From contig CAZOHM010000065.1 of the NCBI GenBank assembly GCA_964579795.1, positions 1 to 11,229 on the forward strand: a stretch of DNA of 11,229 bases, given 5' to 3'. This DNA is from JAEYFP01 sp964579795. GTDB taxonomy: Bacteria > Bacillota > Clostridia > Lachnospirales > Lachnospiraceae. The position numbers were made by a program, and so were the translations under genes. Positions 6,634-11,229 of the stretch are shown here, piece after piece (position 1 is the stretch's first letter; every line of letters begins with the position of its first letter). The notes beneath the pieces were generated by a model. The model ran no database searches. It saw only the letters and a program-made list of their open reading frames with translations, and was not told the origin of the DNA.

Positions 6634-7548
6634 CTATTTTCGTGGATGTGCTCTTGAATAAACTTCTCTGATTCTATTATGATTCATTGTCGCATAAATC
6701 TGGGTCGTTGAAATGTCTGAATGACCAAGCATTTCCTGTACAGACCGTAAATCAGCTCCGTTTTCAACAAGATGTGCCGCAAAAGAATGACGCAATGTAT
6801 GTGGTGTAATGTCAGCTGTGATACCTGCTTTTTTTGCGTAATACTTTATCAGCTTCCAAAAGCCCTGTCTGCTCATCTTCTGACCTGAACAATTTGCGAA
6901 TAATATTGTAGATGTCTTATCCTCAACAAGCGCATCTCTGGATGTCTCCAAATAATGAATCAGTGCATGTCTTGCTTCATTTCCAAATGGAACTACGCGT
7001 TCCTTATTGGCATCTCTGCACACAATATAATTCATCTGTAGATTTGCATCAGAAATTTGTAAATTAATCAGCTCTGATACACGGATTCCTGTCGCATACA
7101 GAAGTTCAAGCATTGCCTTATCACGGATTTCCTTAGGTGTATCACTCTTAGGCTGTTCAAGTAATCGAACAACTTCTTCCATTGTCAGTATTTCCGGAAT
7201 CTTTTTCTCAATTTTGGGCGACTTCAGTCTCTCTGATGGATCTATCACTAATCCGCATTCTTTGTCACAATAATGAAAAAAAGCTTTCATCGATGCAATA
7301 TTGCGTGATATCGTAGCAGCTGCAAATTTATTCTTTTCCAGATAAAGTACATAAGAATTCAAACTGGTTTCAGTAATCTTATCAACCTGCGTAATGTTCT
7401 GATCATTCAAATACTTCATTAATTTATTTAAATCGCGCTTATATGACAGTATTGTATTCGTAGAAGTCTTCTTAACATTATGTAAATATGTAATGAATCC
7501 ATTAATTTCCTGCTCCATGTGATAAAATACCCTTCCCTGCAAGAACAT
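6634..7548 (-). CDS. xerD: Tyrosine site-specific recombinase XerD
   Basis: This 304-residue tyrosine recombinase matches XerD, which with XerC resolves chromosome dimers at dif. An N-terminal SAM-like core-binding domain (about 11-95) is followed by the catalytic domain (about 118-297). All catalytic residues are present: R156 in ATGIRVSEL, K182 in NKERVVPF, H250 and R253 in TPHTLRHSF, H276 in LGHSD, and the nucleophile Y285 in QIYA. The start is uncertain. ATG at 7546-7548 has GAGGA 9 bases upstream; ATG at 7516-7518 (residue 11) has AAGGG 11 bases upstream and gives the usual XerD N-terminus of 294 residues. Its position after spoIIM and away from phage or integron genes supports a housekeeping XerD, not an integrase. 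It has its own promoter and shares a terminator with the DAHP synthase gene. Confidence 0.94.
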   Translation of the reverse strand: MFLQGRVFYHMEQEINGFITYLHNVKKTSTNTILSYKRDLNKLMKYLNDQNITQVDKITETSLNSYVLYLEKNKFAAATISRNIASMKAFFHYCDKECGLVIDPSERLKSPKIEKKIPEILTMEEVVRLLEQPKSDTPKEIRDKAMLELLYATGIRVSELINLQISDANLQMNYIVCRDANKERVVPFGNEARHALIHYLETSRDALVEDKTSTILFANCSGQKMSRQGFWKLIKYYAKKAGITADITPHTLRHSFAAHLVENGADLRSVQEMLGHSDISTTQIYATMNHNRIREVYSRAHPRK

Positions 7549-7578
7549 ATGTATCGTTCCTCAATCATTTCTTGTTTC

Positions 7579-7607
7579 ATTATAATCAGATTTCAAAAGA
7601 AAAGCAA
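7579..7607 (-). promoter_or_regulatory. Sigma-A promoter of xerD
   Basis: On the minus strand a perfect -10 TATAAT (7579-7584) lies 17 bases from TTGCTT (7602-7607). The start near 7572 gives a leader of about 24 nt for the ATG at 7548, or about 54 nt for the ATG at 7518. Placed after the spoIIM terminator, it makes xerD an independent unit. Confidence 0.7.
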
Positions 7608-7652
7608 TTGCTATTTTCCCTTATTTTTTCAGTGTTTTCGTTCATTCGACAC

Positions 7653-7703
7653 AAAAATACAACATGTCGTTTCGATAGTTTTTCATCGTCACAACATGTT
7701 GTA
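7653..7703 (-). terminator. Rho-independent terminator of spoIIM
   Basis: Nine bases after the spoIIM stop, the transcript can form a 13-bp stem (7691-7703 with 7658-7670, one G-U), then an inner CGAU/AUCG stem with an 8-nt loop, followed by UUUUU (7653-7657). The stem explains the 12-base perfect palindrome ACAACATGTTGT (7691-7702) and its near copy at 7659-7670. Confidence 0.8.
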
Positions 7704-7712
7704 AAAATCATG

Positions 7713-8291
7713 TTAAAATATTTGTAATATTTTTTTTAGCAGAAACGGATTAACATAACTTTCAAGATATATACCAATTATGGAAACTGTAATAAACATC
7801 AAAAAAAGAAGAATATATTTAAGCAAAAACAAATATCTTGTTTTTCCATTATGCAAGTCTAATTCACATTCAATATATATTCTTCTAAAAATCTGATAAC
7901 CAACGCTTAATGAAAAAAACGTAATCGGGAAATATATTAAAAACTGTGGAAACATTCCTATTACACACAGCAGAACACCCTTAACGCCAAACTGAATCGT
8001 TGCTGCTGAAAATAAAGCTCCAAACGAAAATCCCAGCCACAAAACATAACAAAATAAATAGAATGCTCCGAACATTGTCAGCGAAAACACACCAATATAC
8101 ACAAGCGGCAACAGTCTTACTACCATACAATACCGTAACAATCTTGCATGATTAATTTCCATTATTGGATACTTATCTATCAGATATGTCCCAAGCAAAG
8201 CTACCTGTGTGCAGTTTTCAAAATATATGTTTGCAGTCACAATACCTATGCACATTCCAATTAGGAAGCATAAACCACATCTTCTTCTCAT
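7713..8291 (-). CDS. spoIIM: Stage II sporulation protein M (SpoIIM)
   Basis: A 192-residue membrane protein with about five hydrophobic segments: roughly residues 5-22, 58-75, 76-98, 104-128 and 150-172. It ends with LESYVNPFLLKKIL, a family signature near the C-terminus. In Bacillus subtilis SpoIIM joins SpoIID and SpoIIP in the mother-cell membrane to drive septal peptidoglycan thinning and engulfment, under sigma-E; the same role is inferred here. Gene context supports it: nudF, spoIIM and xerD lie together in many Firmicutes. The B. subtilis locus has fur between spoIIM and xerD; here there is none. The ATG at 8289-8291 follows a GGTGAT ribosome binding site (8297-8302), which is buried in a predicted hairpin with the sequence just upstream. 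Separate promoter and terminator entries suggest a self-contained sporulation unit. Confidence 0.88.
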   Translation of the reverse strand: MRRRCGLCFLIGMCIGIVTANIYFENCTQVALLGTYLIDKYPIMEINHARLLRYCMVVRLLPLVYIGVFSLTMFGAFYLFCYVLWLGFSFGALFSAATIQFGVKGVLLCVIGMFPQFLIYFPITFFSLSVGYQIFRRIYIECELDLHNGKTRYLFLLKYILLFLMFITVSIIGIYLESYVNPFLLKKILQIF

Positions 8292-8297
8292 AATAAA

Positions 8298-8364
8298 TCA
8301 CCCTGCTTCTGCATTCATTGAATTTCTGGGGGAAATCCTTATACTATATGCAGTAACAGGGTGA
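8298..8364 (-). promoter_or_regulatory. Hairpin predicted to sequester the spoIIM ribosome binding site
   Basis: On the minus-strand transcript, UCACCCUGUUACUGCAU (8364 to 8348) can pair with AUGCAGAAGCAGGGUGA (8314 to 8298). That gives 16 pairs of 17 (one G-U, one A-A mismatch) and a 33-nt loop. The 3' arm contains the spoIIM Shine-Dalgarno sequence GGGUGA; the 5' arm UCACCC is its complement. Only UUUAUU follows, so it is a poor terminator but a good ribosome-binding-site lock on readthrough RNA from nudF. Confidence 0.65.
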
Positions 8365-8371
8365 AACATTC
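8343..8371 (-). promoter_or_regulatory. Sigma-E-like promoter of spoIIM
   Basis: GAATGTT (8365-8371) and CATATAGT (8343-8350) on the minus strand are separated by 14 bases. They fit the B. subtilis sigma-E consensus (about kmATATT, 13-14 bases, CATACAnT) with one mismatch in each element. The -35 touches the nudF stop codon. The start would be near 8336-8338, inside the loop of the ribosome-binding-site hairpin, so this transcript lacks the blocking arm. The -10 region also fits a sigma-K -10 (CATAnnnTA), which cannot be excluded. Confidence 0.5.
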
Positions 8372-8916
8372 TATTTCATATATTTTACGCGATATGCCAT
8401 CAAAGCCGCTATTGTTTTGGAATCAGTAATCTGATTTTCAAATACCATTTTGGTAAGTTCATCGATTGAAAATGCTTCTACATCAATGTATTCATCATCA
8501 TCCAGATGCTGAGCGGTTTTTCTTAGATTCTTAGCAACATAAATATCAATTTTTTCATTGCAAAACGCAACGGTTGTATAAAGAGAAATCAATGGTTCCA
8601 AATCAGATTTATCAGCATAATATCCGGTTTCTTCTTCTAGCTCACGATGTGCCGCATCCAACGTCGGCTCAGCAATGTCATTTAATCCCCCCGCCGGAAT
8701 TTCAACTGTATAACAGTCAATTGCATTTCTATACTGATGTACCATCAGTATTCTTCCATCATCCATCACCGGAACAACTGCAGCAGCCCCTTTATGCTTA
8801 ATAAAATCATATTTTTCCTGTCTTCCGTCCGGCAGCTTCATTTGATCCTCATACAAATCAATAATGACACCTTTGTAAACAAGCTTTCTGCCTATTCGTT
8901 CGTTTCTATCAAGCAT
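8371..8916 (-). CDS. nudF: ADP-ribose pyrophosphatase, Nudix family (NudF-like)
   Basis: This 181-residue Nudix hydrolase is predicted to cleave ADP-ribose to AMP and ribose-5-phosphate, removing a reactive NAD breakdown product. The Nudix box is complete at residues 77-99: GLNDIAE, then seven residues, then RELEEETGY, matching GX5EX7REUXEEXGU. The N-terminal strand region and IPAGG (73-77) are typical of ADP-ribose pyrophosphatases. The ATG follows AGAGGAG. The gene starts only 12 bases after the aminotransferase stop, so the two are probably cotranscribed, and it lies upstream of spoIIM as in other Firmicutes. Exact substrate among Nudix subfamilies is inferred. Confidence 0.92.
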   Translation of the reverse strand: MLDRNERIGRKLVYKGVIIDLYEDQMKLPDGRQEKYDFIKHKGAAAVVPVMDDGRILMVHQYRNAIDCYTVEIPAGGLNDIAEPTLDAAHRELEEETGYYADKSDLEPLISLYTTVAFCNEKIDIYVAKNLRKTAQHLDDDEYIDVEAFSIDELTKMVFENQITDSKTIAALMAYRVKYMK

Positions 8917-8928
8917 TTTGATACTCCT

Positions 8929-10125
8929 CTACAGACTATTCAAAAATGTTTCAATTCTATCAAGTCCCTTTTCAATTTGTTCAATAGATATAGCATAAGA
9001 TAGTCTGAAATTTTCAGGGAAACCAAAGTCTGCGCAAGGCACAATAGCAACTGCATAATCTGATAAAAGGATTTCAGCAAGACGACTCATCGTTCCAATC
9101 TTCTCACCTTTATACTCTTTACTGAGTACCTCTTTTGCGTCAACAAACAGATAAAATGCACCCTTTGGCTCTAATGCCGACAGGTACTTCATTTTTGATA
9201 CCCTGTCAAACATATATTCTCTTCTTCTGTTGAACTCTGTTTTCATTTTGATAACTGTATCCTGTGGTCCACTAAGTGCTTCCAATGCTGCCTTTTGTGC
9301 AATGGAATTCGGATTAGAAGTAGCGTGGCTCTGAATAGATGACATCAGCTTTGCTATTTCAACACTTGAACCAGTATATCCGATTCTCCAGCCTGTCATA
9401 GAATAGCTTTTTGACAAACCAGAGCAAGTAATCGTATGATTATATATTTCATCATTTAATGAAGCAATACTGACGTGCTTCTCATTTCCATAAATTAGAT
9501 ATTCGTACATCTCATCTGCAACAACATATATATCTTTGCGAACAACAACCTCGGCAATTGCCTGCAGCTCTTCTTTGGAGTATATCATTCCTGTCGGATT
9601 GCACGGTGAATTTAAAACAAGTGCTTTTGTCTTTGGTGTCACAGCCATTTCAATCTGCTCTGCACTGACTTTATATCCCTGTTCCTTTGTTCCAAATACA
9701 AATACAGGTACACCATCAGACAATTTTACCATTTCAGGATAACTAAGCCAATAAGGAGCTGGAATAATCACCTCGTCACCCGGATTAATAATGGCATCAA
9801 AAATGTTTGAAAGGGAATGCTTACCACCATTACTTATTACAATTTGATTTGTCTCATAATTAAGATTATTAAACTCTTTAAATTTCTTACTGATTGCTTT
9901 CTTCAGTTCATCAGTTCCAGAAGCAGGTGTATATTTTGTAAAGCCGTTACGAATGGCATCCACTGCGGCATCGCATACATTTTCCGGTGTGTTGAAATCC
10001 GGCTCTCCTGCTCCAAAACCTACTACATCAATTCCTTCTGCCTTCATTGCCTTTGCTTTGGCTGTAATTGCTAACGTCGAGGACGGTTTAACCGCCTTTG
10101 CCTTTTCAGATAAATTTAATGACAT
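8929..10125 (-). CDS. Class I/II PLP-dependent aminotransferase, probable aspartate aminotransferase (class Ib)
   Basis: A 398-residue fold-type I aminotransferase, probably interconverting aspartate and 2-oxoglutarate with oxaloacetate and glutamate in the cytoplasm. Seen in order: GAGEPDF (38-44), YTPASG (65-70), SPCNPTG with N176, VADEMYE with D204 and Y207, GLSKSYSMTGWR with the PLP lysine K239, and NFRLSYA with the carboxylate-binding R374. Length and motifs fit the Ib aspartate aminotransferases of Gram-positives and thermophiles; aromatic or branched substrates cannot be excluded. The ATG at 10123-10125 is chosen because GGTGGAG lies about 5 bases upstream and MSLNLSEKAKAVKPSSTL is the normal N-terminus. 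An in-frame ATG at 10174-10176 would add 17 non-family residues. It heads the aminotransferase-nudF unit. Confidence 0.93.
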   Translation of the reverse strand: MSLNLSEKAKAVKPSSTLAITAKAKAMKAEGIDVVGFGAGEPDFNTPENVCDAAVDAIRNGFTKYTPASGTDELKKAISKKFKEFNNLNYETNQIVISNGGKHSLSNIFDAIINPGDEVIIPAPYWLSYPEMVKLSDGVPVFVFGTKEQGYKVSAEQIEMAVTPKTKALVLNSPCNPTGMIYSKEELQAIAEVVVRKDIYVVADEMYEYLIYGNEKHVSIASLNDEIYNHTITCSGLSKSYSMTGWRIGYTGSSVEIAKLMSSIQSHATSNPNSIAQKAALEALSGPQDTVIKMKTEFNRRREYMFDRVSKMKYLSALEPKGAFYLFVDAKEVLSKEYKGEKIGTMSRLAEILLSDYAVAIVPCADFGFPENFRLSYAISIEQIEKGLDRIETFLNSL

Positions 10126-10190
10126 AACATCTCCACCTTTTCTTTGATTTCTCCTCATAAATTTTACGATAAACATCTTGCACCTAAGAA

Positions 10191-10219
10191 AGTATAATAC
10201 AGCGTTTTCTATTATACAA
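10191..10219 (-). promoter_or_regulatory. Probable promoter of the aminotransferase-nudF unit
   Basis: On the minus strand TTGTAT (10214-10219) and TATACT (10191-10196) are 17 bases apart. A perfect TATAAT at 10211-10216 overlaps the -35 and could be a second, upstream -10, but only T-runs lie at its -35 position. The start would be near 10184, about 60 nt before the ATG. The 10220-10293 stretch is T-rich on the minus strand and follows the kinase gene, but I find no convincing terminator stem there. Confidence 0.45.
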
Positions 10220-10293
10220 GAAAAAAATCAAAAAAATATACATTTGTACGCTCACCAAAGACATATGATAAAAATATTTTCCTCGACGGACAC

Positions 10294-11229
10294 TTACGTT
10301 ATATACTTACAGCATGTTTCATACAATACATGCGGTTCAAACGGTTTGGGAACATGTGCGTTCATTCCAGCATCATAGGCTATTCTCTCATCTTCATTAA
10401 ATGCGTCAGCAGTCATTGCAATAATTGGTACCTTTTTAGCATCCGGGTGCTTCATGGTGCGAATTCTTCTGGCTGCTGTCAATCCATCCATTATCGGCAT
10501 TCTGATATCCATCAATATAGCGCTGTAATATCCCGGTTCTGAAGTGCTGAATTTATCACACGCAATTTTACCATTCTCCGCACATTCCACATCACACTCA
10601 TACTTTTTCAGCAAGACTGTCGCAATTTCACGATTAATATCATTATCCTCTGCAAGAAGAATGTGTTTATGGTGCAGTTTCGCATATGTTTCTTTTGTAC
10701 TCTGTACTTTAGATGCTTCCAATGTAATCTCTTTCAGTGGTAAATCTACAGTAAAGGTCGTTCCTACATTCAGTTTGCTTTGTAGTTTAATCGTTCCATC
10801 CATCAGATTAACAAGTTCTTTAACAATTGCAAGTCCAAGTCCTGTACCCTGAGTTCTCTCTGATGTATTATTTCGATACTCCTGATTAAAGCTCTCATAT
10901 GCATGTGGAATAAATTCCTTTGACATTCCTATTCCATTGTCAGATACAATAAAACGTTTCAGTTCTTCTTTTCCATCCTTTGACATACTTCTTTCAATAC
11001 TTAATGATACTTTACCGCCATGTGGAGTGAATTTTACTGCATTGGACAGTAAATTAATAAATATCTGATTTAATCTGACATAATCCGCCATCACAGATAC
11101 ATTTTCAGTAAACTCAGATGATATTGTAAGTGTAATATCTCTTTTTTTGCTTAATTCTCCTATTACATTTTGAATATTATCTTTAAAGCTTTTGAGCGAA
11201 TACGGCTCAGGATTCAACACAATCTTCCT
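10294..11229 (-). CDS. Hybrid sensor histidine kinase/response regulator, C-terminal part
   Basis: The reading frame is open to the right edge, so only the last 311 residues are seen and the start is outside. The GTG at 11218-11220 is an internal valine, not a start. The kinase ATP-binding domain shows the N box (LLSNAVKF, N63), DNGIGM (97-102) and GTGLGL (128-133). A receiver domain follows from about residue 187: LLAEDND with the acidic pair E194 and D195, phospho-acceptor D241 in LMDIRMP, T273 in AMTAD and K295 in PKPF. The protein ends directly after the receiver domain with no Hpt domain. The phosphorylated histidine and any sensor or membrane domains lie upstream. The signal and output partner are unknown; a phosphorelay through a separate Hpt protein is likely. 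Confidence 0.93.
   Translation of the reverse strand, partial: RKIVLNPEPYSLKSFKDNIQNVIGELSKKRDITLTISSEFTENVSVMADYVRLNQIFINLLSNAVKFTPHGGKVSLSIERSMSKDGKEELKRFIVSDNGIGMSKEFIPHAYESFNQEYRNNTSERTQGTGLGLAIVKELVNLMDGTIKLQSKLNVGTTFTVDLPLKEITLEASKVQSTKETYAKLHHKHILLAEDNDINREIATVLLKKYECDVECAENGKIACDKFSTSEPGYYSAILMDIRMPIMDGLTAARRIRTMKHPDAKKVPIIAMTADAFNEDERIAYDAGMNAHVPKPFEPHVLYETCCKYIT

Noticed and set aside
7645..7651. TGTCGAA on the minus strand, a perfect Spo0A-box heptamer upstream of xerD
   Set aside because: A given 7-mer is expected about once by chance in 11 kb over both strands, it is single, and it lies about 40 bases upstream of the xerD -35 without a second box.
7691..7702. ACAACATGTTGT as a LexA-type SOS box
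   Set aside because: The half-sites are two bases closer than in the Gram-positive LexA box, and the sequence is explained by the spoIIM terminator stem.
10126..10176. 17-residue N-terminal extension of the aminotransferase from the ATG at 10174
   Set aside because: The ATG at 10123 has a strong ribosome binding site and gives the normal family N-terminus; the extension does not look like family sequence.
10220..10293. Terminator for the kinase gene in the T-rich stretch after its stop
   Set aside because: Long T runs are present, but the only stems I can draw are 4-5 bp and unstable.
11218..11220. GTG as the start of the kinase gene
   Set aside because: The frame stays open to the window edge and the encoded protein would begin inside the kinase core; the gene continues outside.

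Overview
The window is chromosomal DNA of a low-GC Firmicute. It most resembles a spore-forming Clostridia member of the Lachnospiraceae type. This is inferred from AT-rich coding sequence, AGGAGG-type ribosome binding sites, a SpoIIM protein, the NudF-SpoIIM-XerD gene order, and an Fe-S operon of nifS, nifU and mnmA. No species is claimed. All genes look like intact housekeeping genes. I see no phage, IS element, CRISPR array, tRNA or rRNA.

Layout. Positions 1-53 (minus) hold the first codons of gap (GAPDH), with a good promoter and an operator-like inverted repeat just downstream of the predicted transcription start. Diverging from it is hisJ (319-1134, plus), a PHP-family histidinol-phosphatase. 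It converges on a minus-strand operon, nifS (2779-3963), nifU (2256-2702) and mnmA (1177-2256), which makes a sulfur relay: cysteine desulfurase, scaffold, and tRNA U34 2-thiolase. nifU and mnmA overlap by one base. nifS starts at TTG behind a near-consensus sigma-A promoter. Divergently, a MOP-superfamily lipid/polysaccharide flippase (4093-5478, plus) is followed by a DAHP synthase (5532-6560, plus), whose promoter lies partly inside the flippase gene.

A bidirectional terminator at 6586-6621 separates this pair from the minus-strand cluster aminotransferase (8929-10125), nudF (8371-8916), spoIIM (7713-8291) and xerD (6634-7548). The first two are tightly packed. spoIIM appears to have its own sigma-E promoter, and a long terminator sits between spoIIM and xerD, which has its own sigma-A promoter. 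The window ends with the C-terminal half of a hybrid histidine kinase/response regulator (10294-11229, minus, 5' end outside).

The most interesting signal lies between nudF and spoIIM. A 17-nt-arm inverted repeat (16 of 17 positions can pair in RNA) would bury the spoIIM Shine-Dalgarno sequence in any transcript reading through from nudF. Its 5' arm coincides with the spacer and -10 upstream edge of a sigma-E-like promoter whose start site falls in the hairpin loop. A transcript from that promoter would lack the blocking arm. This suggests a built-in switch that keeps spoIIM untranslated in growing cells and translated only in the sporulating mother cell.
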